A stretch of 41,636 bases of DNA from Candidatus Nomurabacteria bacterium (lineage in GTDB: Bacteria; Patescibacteriota; Minisyncoccia; Phycocordibacterales; UBA9973), in assembly GCA_020846455.1 (NCBI GenBank), contig JADLDV010000017.1:1-41636 (forward strand), in the 5' to 3' direction. Positions 26,784-36,129 of this stretch are shown here, piece by piece. Made by a program: the position numbers and the translations under genes. A model generated the notes under the pieces. It made no database searches. It was given only the letters and a program-made list of their open reading frames with translations, and was not told the DNA's origin. Positions within the stretch are counted from its first letter, which is position 1; every line of letters begins with the position of its first letter.

Positions 26784-29459
26784 ATGCCACCATTTGGAAA
26801 TTTTACCTCAAAAGCAAAAGATGCTATTCGCCGAGCTCATGAGCTCGCTATTGAACGTGGACAAAATCATGTACATCCGATGCACATGCTTGCCGCATTA
26901 CTTCTGCAAGATGAAAGTATAGTTATTTCAATGCTTGATAAACAAGAAGTAGACACTGCATTTCTTACTGAAACAGTACTTGAAACAATTGAATCTCCTG
27001 AGTCTCGTACTACTATGTCCGCGTCATATCAAATGTATCTGACACCAGATCTTGCACAAGCTTTTGAACATGCACCAAAAATCGCTGAGTATTTGAAAGA
27101 TGATTTTATTTCTACTGAACACCTTTTTATTTCATTGATTGATTCATGTCCTGAAGTGCGTGAGCTACTTTCTCGCTTCCGTATTTTCAAAGATCAGACA
27201 CTTCGTACACTTGAAGAAATGCGCACTGATACCAATCTCGATATGACCTCTTCAAAAAAGTTTCGATTACTTACAAAGTTTACACGAAGTTTGACCGCAC
27301 TTGCTCGAGAAGACAAACTTGATCCAGTAATTGGTCGTGATGCAGAGATTATGCGTTTGATGCAAATCCTCTCTCGTCGTACTAAGAATAATCCGATACT
27401 TATTGGTGAAGCAGGCACAGGAAAGACTGCTGTTGTTGAAGGGCTTGCAAATCGTATTGCAAAAGGTGATATCCCAGAATCTTTGAAAGATAAAGAGCTT
27501 GTGTCACTTGATCTCGGTTCACTTCTTGCTGGTACAAAATATCGAGGAGAATTCGAAGAACGTCTAAGAGGTATTATGAAAGAGATTGAGCGTGCAGACG
27601 GAAAGATTATTCTGTTTATTGATGAAATACATACGATTGTTGGCGCAGGTGCATCAGAGGGTGCAATGGATGCGTCAAACATGCTCAAGCCTGCGCTTGC
27701 GCGTGGAGAGATGCATGCTATTGGCGCAACGACACTCAAGGAATATCAAAAACATATAGAAAAAGACCCTGCTCTCGCTCGTCGTTTTCAACCTGTATAC
27801 ATCGAAGAACCGTCTCCAGAAGATGCGATATCTATTTTGCGTGGTCTCAAAGAAAAGTACGAATTATTTCATGGTGTACGTATTACTGATGATGCGATTG
27901 TCTCTGCGGTGACACTCAGTTCACGATATATTTCAAATCGATTTCTTCCTGATAAGGCGGTAGATTTAATCGATGAAGCGTCATCTGCGCTTCGGATTGC
28001 GCTTGAAAACAAGCCTCCGTTGCTTGAAGAAGCACATCGCAAAATTATGCGTTTTGAAATAGAAAAAGAAGCTCTCAAAAAAGAACTTGAGAGTGATGAT
28101 TCTGATCATAAACACATCAAAGCTCGCATCAAAGATATTGACGCAGAGATTGGTAACTTGCGTGAAAAGACTCGAGAAATCGAACTTAAGTGGACGAATG
28201 AAAAAGAAACAGTTCTTGGTATTCGTGAAATAAAAAAAGAACTCGAAACACTTCGTATTGAAGCAGAAAATGCTGAACTCAAATCTGATCTTACTCGTGC
28301 AGCAGAAATTCGTTATGGACAAATTCCAGATTTGAAAAAAGATCTTGAAACAAAAATTACTCGTTTGAAGAAATTGCAAAAATCTCGACGCATTCTCAAG
28401 GAAGAAATTACTGAAGAAGATATTGCCTCAGTGGTTTCTCGTTGGACAGGTATTCCTCTCGTTCGCATGCTCGAAGAGGAGCGCACGAAGCTTGCTCGTA
28501 TGGAAGATGAGCTCAAGAAGCGTGTTGTGGGACAAGACGATGCTATCAAGAAGATCGCTGATGTGGTCCGTCGATCTCGTGCTGGCATCTCTGATCCTAA
28601 TAAACCAATCGGTTCATTTATCTTCCTTGGACCGACAGGTGTGGGTAAGACTGAACTCACAAAAGCGCTTGCAGAATTTATGTTCAATGATGACAAAGCA
28701 CTCCTTCGTATTGATATGAGTGAATACATGGAACGCCACAGTGTGTCGAAACTCCTTGGTTCACCACCAGGTTACGTTGGACATGATGAATCTGGACAAT
28801 TGACCGAAATGGTGCGACACCGCCCGTACTCAGTGATCCTCTTTGACGAAGTTGAAAAAGCGCATCCTGAAGTGTTCAACACACTCCTCTCTGTACTTGA
28901 TGAAGGACGTCTAACAGATAGTAAGGGGCGTGTGGTGAATTTCAAGAATACGGTCATTATCATGACATCTAATCTTGGTTCTGAACATATTCAAAAGATG
29001 GAATCAATTGGATTTTCGACACATACTTCAGAACGTGAATATGCGATTACGAAGGATAAGGTGATGAAAAGTTTGCAATCATTCTTCCGCCCAGAATTTC
29101 TTAATCGTGTGGATGAAGTTGTTATTTTCGATATACTTTCACCAGAAGTTATACGAGATATCGTGAAGATTCGTGTAATGCAGGTATCGAAGCGTATTCT
29201 TGATCAAGGTATTACTCTTGAGTTGTCTGATGAAGCACTTGCATATCTCGGCAAGGAAGGGTACAACCCGCAAATGGGCGCTCGTCCATTGCATAGATTG
29301 ATTCAAACAAAGATTCTCAATCCACTTGCTATGCTGATGATCTCAAACAAAGCTGTGTCAGGAGACATGATTATGGTTACAGTCAAAAACGGTGATATTC
29401 TAGTTGAGTTAGGGAAAAAGAGTTCACTAAAAATGAAAACTAAAAGTAGTGTAAAGTAA
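26784..29459 (+). CDS. clpC: ATP-dependent Clp protease ATP-binding subunit (ClpC-like, two AAA+ domains)
   Basis: Clp N domain, GEAGTGKTAVVEGLA, GSFIFLGPTGVGKTELTKALAEF, SVSKLLGSPPGYVGHDESGQLTE. Confidence 0.93.
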   Translation: MPPFGNFTSKAKDAIRRAHELAIERGQNHVHPMHMLAALLLQDESIVISMLDKQEVDTAFLTETVLETIESPESRTTMSASYQMYLTPDLAQAFEHAPKIAEYLKDDFISTEHLFISLIDSCPEVRELLSRFRIFKDQTLRTLEEMRTDTNLDMTSSKKFRLLTKFTRSLTALAREDKLDPVIGRDAEIMRLMQILSRRTKNNPILIGEAGTGKTAVVEGLANRIAKGDIPESLKDKELVSLDLGSLLAGTKYRGEFEERLRGIMKEIERADGKIILFIDEIHTIVGAGASEGAMDASNMLKPALARGEMHAIGATTLKEYQKHIEKDPALARRFQPVYIEEPSPEDAISILRGLKEKYELFHGVRITDDAIVSAVTLSSRYISNRFLPDKAVDLIDEASSALRIALENKPPLLEEAHRKIMRFEIEKEALKKELESDDSDHKHIKARIKDIDAEIGNLREKTREIELKWTNEKETVLGIREIKKELETLRIEAENAELKSDLTRAAEIRYGQIPDLKKDLETKITRLKKLQKSRRILKEEITEEDIASVVSRWTGIPLVRMLEEERTKLARMEDELKKRVVGQDDAIKKIADVVRRSRAGISDPNKPIGSFIFLGPTGVGKTELTKALAEFMFNDDKALLRIDMSEYMERHSVSKLLGSPPGYVGHDESGQLTEMVRHRPYSVILFDEVEKAHPEVFNTLLSVLDEGRLTDSKGRVVNFKNTVIIMTSNLGSEHIQKMESIGFSTHTSEREYAITKDKVMKSLQSFFRPEFLNRVDEVVIFDILSPEVIRDIVKIRVMQVSKRILDQGITLELSDEALAYLGKEGYNPQMGARPLHRLIQTKILNPLAMLMISNKAVSGDMIMVTVKNGDILVELGKKSSLKMKTKSSVK

Positions 29460-29460
29460 T

Positions 29461-29491
29461 AAAAAACTCACTTATTATAAGTGAGTTTTTT
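29461..29491. terminator. Hairpin terminator
   Basis: AAAAAACTCACTTATTATAAGTGAGTTTTTT. Confidence 0.8.
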
Positions 29492-29535
29492 ATTATGCAC
29501 TAGAGAATTTAATTACAAAATGATACTATCGCTGT

Positions 29536-30549
29536 ATGGTTCCAATACTATTCAAAATCACGTTTATTCCAGGTCTTCAAGATATTGTGTCGCAAGAAAT
29601 CTCACAGTTTGGTGATCTACAGATTTTTGAAACTGGAAAACAAGAAATATACCTAGACATTCAAAATAATATACAATCGATTCTTTCATTGAAGAGTGTT
29701 TTGAACGTGTATGTTGTAAAACGTGACAATAACCTCAACCCTTCCTATATCTCAAATCATAAATCAATACTCGGAGAACTTATAGAAAAAAGTTTAAAAG
29801 GTGGAGATATATTCAAAACATACAGTCTCAGTTGTGCAGGTGCGCATTCAAAAGAAGTTCAAGAAATAGAAGACTTTATATACAATACATTTCATTTAGA
29901 GAAATCTGATGAAGCTGATCTTGAAATCTATATTGGTAAAAATGCTGATACCTGGGAAGTGGGTGTTCGTCTGACAAAGAGACCTCTTTCTTTGCGGTCA
30001 TATAAAACTTCTAACATCAAAGGTGGAATGAATTCTACGATAGCATATGCAATGAATACGTTCTGTAATCTATCAGAAGTACATTCGTACCTCAATATTT
30101 TTTCAGGAAGTGCGACATTGCTTATTGAGGCCGGTCTAGTCAATTCAGATATACAACTTATTGGTTTTGATAATAACAAAGAACATATCACTGCTGCTAT
30201 TAGAAATATTTCTTCTGCAGGACTGATAAAACATATTGAGATTAAATATAAAGATATTTTAGCTGCTCCAGATCTTGGAATGTTTGATGTGATCACATCA
30301 GATCTTCCTTTTGGTATGCATATTTCAAAAGGTGAAGATTTGGAAAAATTATATCAATGTTTTGTTTCCTATTCTGAAAAGTATTTGAATCAAGGGGGAA
30401 TATTAGTTGCCTATACCGCCGAACATGAAATCTTAAAAACCAGTCTTTTAAAATCAAGATTTAGTATTTTAAAAGAATTGCAACTTGAAATATCTACATC
30501 TGTAAATGTGTATTTGCATCCTAAAATATTCGTTTGTGTTTTGAAATAA
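29536..30549 (+). CDS. THUMP-domain RNA methyltransferase-like (UPF0020 family)
   Basis: Start FKITFIPGLQDIVSQEI, FSGSATLLIEAGLV, IGFDNNKEHITAAIRNISSAG, ITSDLPFGMHIS (DLPFG motif). Confidence 0.8.
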   Translation: MVPILFKITFIPGLQDIVSQEISQFGDLQIFETGKQEIYLDIQNNIQSILSLKSVLNVYVVKRDNNLNPSYISNHKSILGELIEKSLKGGDIFKTYSLSCAGAHSKEVQEIEDFIYNTFHLEKSDEADLEIYIGKNADTWEVGVRLTKRPLSLRSYKTSNIKGGMNSTIAYAMNTFCNLSEVHSYLNIFSGSATLLIEAGLVNSDIQLIGFDNNKEHITAAIRNISSAGLIKHIEIKYKDILAAPDLGMFDVITSDLPFGMHISKGEDLEKLYQCFVSYSEKYLNQGGILVAYTAEHEILKTSLLKSRFSILKELQLEISTSVNVYLHPKIFVCVLK

Positions 30550-30579
30550 AAATATCCCATTAAGAAATGGGATATTTTT
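30548..30579. terminator. Bidirectional terminator
   Basis: AAAAATATCCCATT..AATGGGATATTTTT. Confidence 0.8.
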
Positions 30580-30583
30580 CTAG

Positions 30584-30666
30584 TGCGCCGGGAAGGATTT
30601 GAACCTTCGTAGGCCGAAGCCGACAGATTTACAGTCTGTTGTAATTGACCACTCTACCACCGACGC
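30584..30666 (-). tRNA. tRNA-Tyr (GUA)
   Basis: GCGTCGG acceptor, ACAGACTGTAAATCTGT anticodon arm, long variable arm. Confidence 0.93.
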
Positions 30667-30776
30667 ATATATCAGATACCCATATAATATAGCATAAAAT
30701 TTTAAAAATGCACGTTTTTATACAATATTGGTTAAGGGTTGCGTTTTTTGTAGCAATATAGTATTATATCCTCATT

Positions 30777-30938
30777 ATGGCATCACAAGACAGACTTATA
30801 CGACTCGCCTGCACAAAATGTAAGCGTATCAACTACTGGTCATCGAAGAATAAAAAACTCGTGACTCGCAAGGTTGAGCTTAGCAAATACTGCAAATGGT
30901 GTAAGGTAAATACCGCACACAAAGAGTCTAAAAAATAG
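30777..30938 (+). CDS. rpmG: 50S ribosomal protein L33
   Basis: Not in ORF track; MASQDRLIRLACTKCKRINYWSSKNKKLVTRKVELSKYCKWCKVNTAHKESKK. Confidence 0.92.
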   Translation: MASQDRLIRLACTKCKRINYWSSKNKKLVTRKVELSKYCKWCKVNTAHKESKK

Positions 30939-30976
30939 TTTTCATATTAAATCTCTTTTGATATACTACGAGAGGT

Positions 30977-31011
30977 AAAAAGATAATCACGGTTTCGTCG
31001 ATTATCTTTTT
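30977..31011 (+). terminator. Hairpin terminator after rpmG
   Basis: AAAAAGATAATC..GATTATCTTTTT. Confidence 0.75.
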
Positions 31012-31131
31012 ATCATGAATGTTCTTTCTTGGATCTATTTCTTTCGATATAGATCAAGTGCCTGCGTTACTTATTATTTGTTCCGCATTGGTGCGTTTCC
31101 GCTGTACCTTCAGTGTATGTAAGACGGGAAT

Positions 31132-31202
31132 GGGAGATTAGTTAAGTGGCATAACTGCGGTCTCCAAAACCGCTGTCGAGGGTTCGATTCCTTCATCTCC
31201 CG
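31132..31202 (+). tRNA. tRNA-Trp (CCA)
   Basis: GGGAGATTAGTTAAGTGGCATAACTGCGGTCTCCAAAACCGC..GGGTTCGATTCC..ATCTCCCG. Confidence 0.93.
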
Positions 31203-31211
31203 CAAAAGATT

Positions 31212-31589
31212 ATGAAAAACTACAAAGTAAAAGATGTAGATACGTACATTTCTAGTGCAACAATAGAAGCTCGTCCAATACTGAAAGAACTTCGAAATAT
31301 TATTATGTCGACCGTTTCGCATGTAGAAGAAAAAATAAGTTGGGGTGTTCCATTTTACAGATACCATGGTGAACTCGGTGGATTTGCTGTATATAAAAAC
31401 CACGTTACTTTTGGTTGCGGTGGTGCAGATTTACAGATTGAAGACCGTAAAATTCTTGAAGAAAAAGGATATAAAACAGGAGTAAAAAGTATACAAATCA
31501 AGTTCGATCAAAAGGTACCGATTGTAGAGATACAACAAATTATGCAAACAAAAGCAAAAACAAATAAAGCAAAAAGACCAATAAGATAA
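31212..31589 (+). CDS. DUF1801 (YdhG-like) domain protein
   Basis: VDTYISSATIEARPILKELRNIIMSTVSHVEEKISWGVPFYRYHGELGGFAVYKNHVTFG. Confidence 0.8.
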   Translation: MKNYKVKDVDTYISSATIEARPILKELRNIIMSTVSHVEEKISWGVPFYRYHGELGGFAVYKNHVTFGCGGADLQIEDRKILEEKGYKTGVKSIQIKFDQKVPIVEIQQIMQTKAKTNKAKRPIR

Positions 31590-31607
31590 CAGTGTTATTC
31601 TTAATAA

Positions 31608-31637
31608 AAAAAGAGACAGATTACTTCTGTCTCTTTT
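31608..31637. terminator. Hairpin terminator
   Basis: AAAAAGAGACAGA..TCTGTCTCTTTTT. Confidence 0.8.
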
Positions 31638-31655
31638 TGTGTCTATTTTAATATT

Positions 31656-32042
31656 TTACGGGGTTATTTCTCTATACACTTCTTCTTCGTAAATGTATTC
31701 AGCACTATCTCTATATACATATTTTTTGACAATCCCTGAACTTGTCGGTCTTCTTTTTTTGTAATATTTTTTTGGTGATATTACTATTGTAACGGATGTT
31801 TGTGGTATATACATCACAGGTTGACATGGTGGTTTCTCTATAACAACATATGTTGTAGAAGTTGCATGTTCGCAATATTGATTGCATGTATGTGCATTTG
31901 TGTAGACAACGGGTTTGTTGTAATTTGTTTGATAGATCATACCACCAGGTGATTGATAATGGTTCCATTGAAGCTGTTGAGCATTGACCGTGCATGTGTG
32001 TACACAGATAAGTAACAGGATAGTGATTATTGTTTTTTTCAT
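31656..32042 (-). CDS. Hypothetical secreted protein
   Basis: Signal peptide MKKTIITILLLICVHTCTVNAQ; Tyr/Thr-rich remainder. Confidence 0.6.
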   Translation of the reverse strand: MKKTIITILLLICVHTCTVNAQQLQWNHYQSPGGMIYQTNYNKPVVYTNAHTCNQYCEHATSTTYVVIEKPPCQPVMYIPQTSVTIVISPKKYYKKRRPTSSGIVKKYVYRDSAEYIYEEEVYREITP

Positions 32043-32178
32043 GAGCATGTAGTTTTAAAACGTTCTATCTTTATTATACCGTATATATGATTTGGTGATT
32101 ATTGCAAAAATAGGCAAAACGTGTCAAAAGTAAGATTATGTGATAACATAAGCACAACTAGCCACCTTATTGCTATCT

Positions 32179-32877
32179 ATGTCAAACGAAAAAACTTTTT
32201 GGAATAAAGAATATAAAAAACCAGGGCACCTGGCTATTTCGACTGGTCCGAGTATGGACATGGTCACATTTGTGAATTGGTATGAAAAAGAGTTTGGCCA
32301 AGGCATTGTGTCACAAAGCACTATACTTGATATTGGTTGTGGAAACGGCAGAAATTCTCTGTATCTTGAAAAAGAATTTGGTTCGAAGGGGTATGCTTTT
32401 GATATTTCTGGCGAAGCGATTGGTGCGATCAAAAAAGCACATCCGAAATCTGCTGTAGATTTTATGATTCATGATATCCATGAACCATTACCATTCCCTG
32501 ATCAGTCTATTGATCTTATTCTTGATCTGATGGTGTCGCATTGTCTGACTGAAGAAGAGCGACCAAGATATCTTGCGGAACTCGTGCGCGTACTTGCTCC
32601 ACGAGGGGTGGTGTTGTGGAAGTCTTTTTTCAAAGAAGGAGATTATCATACGACACAATTACTCAAAAAACACGGAGTGAAAGGTGAGAAGAATAGTTAT
32701 ATTCATCCAAAATTTCATATTCATGAACATGTGTGGACAGAAAAAGAATTCAAAGATTTTGTCGAACCGTATTTTGATGTGGAAGTGTTTAAGCGTTCAC
32801 ATGGACACAAGCGAGGGGAGAATAATCGAGAAGGTAAAAGACGATACTTTATTGCATATCTTGTAAAAAAGCAGTAA
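32179..32877 (+). CDS. Class I SAM-dependent methyltransferase
   Basis: TILDIGCGNGRNSLYLEKEFGSKGYAFDISGEAI...LILDLMVSHCLTEEERPRYLAELVRVLAPRGVVLWKSF. Confidence 0.85.
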   Translation: MSNEKTFWNKEYKKPGHLAISTGPSMDMVTFVNWYEKEFGQGIVSQSTILDIGCGNGRNSLYLEKEFGSKGYAFDISGEAIGAIKKAHPKSAVDFMIHDIHEPLPFPDQSIDLILDLMVSHCLTEEERPRYLAELVRVLAPRGVVLWKSFFKEGDYHTTQLLKKHGVKGEKNSYIHPKFHIHEHVWTEKEFKDFVEPYFDVEVFKRSHGHKRGENNREGKRRYFIAYLVKKQ

Positions 32878-33775
32878 TTTCTCTCACTGTATTTTCTAGT
32901 GCGTATTGATCATCTGGATTGATCCATCTGATATCTTTATTTCTTTTAAACCACGTTTTTTGACGTTTTGCGTATTGCCAAATCTCTTTATTAAGACGAG
33001 TAATAAGATCTTCTTTTGTTATTTTTTTGGTGAGGTAGTCTGCAAGTGCTCGATATTCGAGGCCAAGTTCACTCATCCGTTTCCATGATAATCCTTGTTC
33101 GTGAAGTTTTGTAGCTTCTTTTATCATGCCACGCTTTATTCTTGATACGAGTCTCGTTGAAATTTTTTCTTTTAACACCATGTCCGGTAGTGTAATTCCG
33201 TATGTACGTGAATCATAGCGAGGAGTTGGTTGTACAGATTTTGGTACGGCACCAAGTGCTGTCGCGATTTCAATAGCGCGAATAATTCGTACACCATTTG
33301 CCTTGTCTATTGTTTCATATCTTTCTGTGTCTAACTTTTTTAATTCTGCAAGTAATTCCGTAATAGATTTTTTTTCAAGATATTTTCGTAGTAGTGGATT
33401 TGGTTGTACTTCTGGAAATGTTTGTTCATAGAGAATACTATCAATATAAAATCCCGTTCCACCGACGAGAATCGGCAGGATGTGTTGCTTGTGTAATTTT
33501 TTGATTACTATATCCGTATTTTTTTTAAATCTCGCCACTGTGTATGTGCGAGTAGGTGACACAACATCAATCATGTGATGTGGGATACCTCCCATTTCTT
33601 TTTTAGTTATTTTACCAGTACCAATATCAAGTCCTGTGTATACTTGGCGTGAATCGGCAGAAATAATTTCTGCACTGATTCCATGTTTTTTGAGTTGTTT
33701 TGCAAGTGTTACTGCAAAAGCACTTTTACCTGTTGCTGTTTGACCAACTATTGCGATGAGATATGATGATTGCAT
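32849..33775 (-). CDS. miaA: tRNA dimethylallyltransferase
   Basis: AIVGQTATGKSAFAVTLA, SADSRQVYTGLDIGTGKI, PILVGGTGFYIDSIL, GLEYRALADYL. Confidence 0.95.
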   Translation of the reverse strand: MQSSYLIAIVGQTATGKSAFAVTLAKQLKKHGISAEIISADSRQVYTGLDIGTGKITKKEMGGIPHHMIDVVSPTRTYTVARFKKNTDIVIKKLHKQHILPILVGGTGFYIDSILYEQTFPEVQPNPLLRKYLEKKSITELLAELKKLDTERYETIDKANGVRIIRAIEIATALGAVPKSVQPTPRYDSRTYGITLPDMVLKEKISTRLVSRIKRGMIKEATKLHEQGLSWKRMSELGLEYRALADYLTKKITKEDLITRLNKEIWQYAKRQKTWFKRNKDIRWINPDDQYALENTVREITAFLQDMQ

Positions 33776-33836
33776 GTACCTTGACTTATATCATAAATAA
33801 TGATAAAAAGAAAGCAGAAATTCAAAAATATTAAGA

Positions 33837-34340
33837 ATGCAAAAAAATATAAGTAAGCTAAGCTATTTTCTGTTCCAGAAAGAACATAAAATTCTCGAAA
33901 ATAAAAGACTTTTTCGTTTTCAAAGTGAATTTGCTGAATTCGCAACAACAGTTTCTTCCGGTGCATTTTTTGGGAAAACATCAGAAGGTATTCGACCTTT
34001 TTTGAACCAACAATTAAAAGTGGAAGGATGCCCTGGTTCCAAACCAATCAAAAATCACTTTAGTACTTACTCAGTAATTGTTGAAACACGATTTAAGCAA
34101 TTAAAACCAAGTCTTGCAGATGATGAGTTAAAAAGTTTACTTCAAGAATTCAAGGAATTTTTTAATAAAGAATCTTTTTATAAACATGAGGATAAATTAA
34201 TTTTGTTGTTTGATGTAATGACGGTTAAATTATTGAAACAACTGCAAATTGTTGCTGTTGCAAATGGAGGAGCTTTAACGCAAGAAGAATTTATTAAAGC
34301 TCTTATTAATCTTAAAAACCAACCCCTTGATCATATATGA
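33837..34340 (+). CDS. Hypothetical protein
   Basis: 167 aa ORF; stop codon lies inside the terminator hairpin 34321-34350. Confidence 0.55.
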   Translation: MQKNISKLSYFLFQKEHKILENKRLFRFQSEFAEFATTVSSGAFFGKTSEGIRPFLNQQLKVEGCPGSKPIKNHFSTYSVIVETRFKQLKPSLADDELKSLLQEFKEFFNKESFYKHEDKLILLFDVMTVKLLKQLQIVAVANGGALTQEEFIKALINLKNQPLDHI

Positions 34341-34350
34341 TTAAGGGGTT
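34321..34350. terminator. Hairpin terminator
   Basis: AACCCCTTGATCATATATGATTAAGGGGTT. Confidence 0.75.
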
Positions 34351-34357
34351 TTATTTG

Positions 34358-34440
34358 TGCCGGAGAGAGGACTCGAACCTCCACATCCTTGCGAATACTC
34401 GATTTTGAGTCGAGTGCGTCTACCATTCCGCCACTCCGGC
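34358..34440 (-). tRNA. tRNA-Leu (CAA)
   Basis: GCCGGAG acceptor, CTCGACTCAAAATCGAG anticodon arm, variable arm, GGAGGTTCGAGTCCTC. Confidence 0.93.
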
Positions 34441-34497
34441 ATTTTGAAAATATACTGCGTATTTTCATTTTATTTCATATATTCAATAAAACCAATA

Positions 34498-34570
34498 CCA
34501 GAGTGGCGGACCTCCTCCGTTTCGCTTCGGATGAAAAGCAAAGCAGTTTGCTTTTCATCCACTCCGGCAT
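34498..34570. repeat. tRNA-Leu(CAA)-adjacent repeat with GCAAAGCAGTTTGC hairpin and tRNA 5'-end fragments
   Basis: CCAGAGTGGCGGA..GATGAAAAGCAAAGCAGTTTGCTTTTCATC..CACTCCGGC; CTCCTCCGTTTCGCTTCGGATGA parallels 22109-22131. Confidence 0.55.
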
Positions 34571-34653
34571 ATTTTACGAGAACAACATTATTCTACACTA
34601 TTTCAGATTTTTTTCCAGTTTTATCAGTTGATGAAATACGATATACTACATCC

Positions 34654-35820
34654 ATGTCTAACTTGTACCAAAATTCTATTTTTTGGATTGATGTTGAAAA
34701 AATTAATCCGAACCCGTATCAGCCACGTCGTGAATTTGATGAAGGTGCATTGCGGGAACTTGCAGATTCAATTCGTCAGTATGGTATCTTGCAACCGCTC
34801 ACAGTCTCTCGTGTTGAAAAAGAAACACCAGATGGCGGATTGGTTACTGAATACGAATTGATCGCTGGTGAGCGTCGTTTACGTGCATCTAAGCTTGCTG
34901 GTCTCAGTCAGGTGCCTGTCGTGATCCGTATTGGTGATGATAATCAAGCAAAACTCGAACTTGCAATCATTGAGAATCTTCAACGTGAAGATCTCAATGC
35001 TGTAGATCGTGCAAAAGCATTTGCACGACTAGTGAATGAGTTTGGTTTTACTCATACACAGATTGGTAAGAAGGTTGGTAAAAGTCGTGAATATGTTTCA
35101 AACACTATGCGCCTTCTTCAGTTACCAGAAGAAATCTTACAAGCGCTTGCACAGGGGAAAATTAGTGAAGGACACACTCGTCCTATCATGATGCTTAACG
35201 ACAAACCAGAAGAACAAATGGTATTGTTCAAAGAGATTTTCTATAAGAAAATTACTGTACGAGAAGCAGAGCGTATTGCGAGAAACATTGCGACAGACAG
35301 AGCTCGTAAAAAGGAAACACTCATTGATCCTGAAATTTCAGAACTTGAAAAGAAACTACAAAACACGCTTGGTACTCGAGTACATATCGAAAGACGCGAT
35401 GTCGGTGGTCAAATTCGTATAGATTTCTTTTCACCAGAAGATTTACACGTACTGCTTGATATTATAGATTTGGAGAAAATGCCACTTCCTAAAGAAACAA
35501 TGCTTGATAGATTTATTTCAAAACAGCAAGGTGAAAATGTTGCTGCCCTTGAAGTTCAACCAACAGAGATTCCTGCGTTTACACCAGATCCATCGCTTGA
35601 ACCTGTTGTACAATCACCAGAAATAGTCGCATATGATTCAGGTGCTGTCCCGATGCCGGTGGTGCAATCTTTAGAAATAGAATCATCTGAAGAAAAAATC
35701 CCTGATGTTTTTGAAGATGTTGAAAAAGAACTTTCACTTCTTGATGATCGGACAAAAGATGAAATGGAAAAATCAGAACAAGATACTGATTTGTATAATA
35801 TCAAAAACTTTTCTCTCTAA
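34654..35820 (+). CDS. parB: Chromosome-partitioning protein ParB
   Basis: INPNPYQPRREFDEGALRELADSIRQYGILQPLTV, LIAGERRLRASKLAGLSQVPVVI, ENLQREDLNAVDRAKAFARL; start at ATG 34654. Confidence 0.93.
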   Translation: MSNLYQNSIFWIDVEKINPNPYQPRREFDEGALRELADSIRQYGILQPLTVSRVEKETPDGGLVTEYELIAGERRLRASKLAGLSQVPVVIRIGDDNQAKLELAIIENLQREDLNAVDRAKAFARLVNEFGFTHTQIGKKVGKSREYVSNTMRLLQLPEEILQALAQGKISEGHTRPIMMLNDKPEEQMVLFKEIFYKKITVREAERIARNIATDRARKKETLIDPEISELEKKLQNTLGTRVHIERRDVGGQIRIDFFSPEDLHVLLDIIDLEKMPLPKETMLDRFISKQQGENVAALEVQPTEIPAFTPDPSLEPVVQSPEIVAYDSGAVPMPVVQSLEIESSEEKIPDVFEDVEKELSLLDDRTKDEMEKSEQDTDLYNIKNFSL

Positions 35821-35827
35821 AAGTAAG

Positions 35828-35857
35828 AAAGCCGTTCACATTAATGTGAACGGCTTT
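35828..35857. terminator. Bidirectional terminator
   Basis: AAAGCCGTTCACATTAATGTGAACGGCTTT. Confidence 0.8.
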
Positions 35858-35872
35858 TGTTTTGGCATCATG

Positions 35873-36007
35873 TTAAACAACTATGATGTCTGTCATTTTT
35901 TTGTTCGCCTCTATCGGCACCGGGTTTTTCAAAAGGATAATATCTGTGTTTTGTTTTCCGTTGATTACTCCGCCTGGTGGAGATTTCAAAAAAGGATTTG
36001 TTTTCAT
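35873..36007 (-). CDS. Small protein (44 aa), hypothetical
   Basis: Not in ORF track; MKTNPFLKSPPGGVINGKQNTDIILLKNPVPIEANKKMTDIIVV with consensus promoter upstream and shared terminator downstream. Confidence 0.55.
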   Translation of the reverse strand: MKTNPFLKSPPGGVINGKQNTDIILLKNPVPIEANKKMTDIIVV

Positions 36008-36043
36008 GTTTTTAGATTATTTAATTAGATGAACAATAGATTC

Positions 36044-36071
36044 ATTATAGCAAAACTATATTTTTTGTCAA
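36044..36071 (-). promoter_or_regulatory. Consensus sigma70 promoter
   Basis: Minus strand TTGACA-16-TATAAT, pointing at the 44-aa ORF. Confidence 0.75.
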
Positions 36072-36090
36072 GTTTTTTAAAAAATTACTT

Positions 36091-36129
36091 AAAAATAAAA
36101 ACCTTTCTTTTATAAAGGTTTTTATTTTT
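36091..36129 (-). terminator. Terminator of RelA/SpoT gene
   Basis: AAAAATAAAAACCTTT..AAAGGTTTTTATTTTT. Confidence 0.75.

Noticed and set aside
27194-27739. Long minus-strand ORF inside clpC (also 28313-28729 and similar in gyrA, topA, infB)
   Set aside because: Antisense to strongly conserved coding sequence; low-complexity Ser/Ile/Arg composition expected from codon bias; no independent promoter seen.
31012-31130. Possible small RNA or ORF between the rpmG terminator and tRNA-Trp
   Set aside because: It contains a weak GATCTAT..ATAGATC stem but no convincing promoter-terminator unit or coding signal; likely the tRNA-Trp upstream region.
34357-34653. N-terminal extension of the parB ORF (MPERGLEPPHPCEYS...)
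   Set aside because: It overlaps the antisense of tRNA-Leu(CAA), and such RGLEPPHP-type translations are a typical tRNA artefact. ParB homology and a -10 box support ATG 34654.
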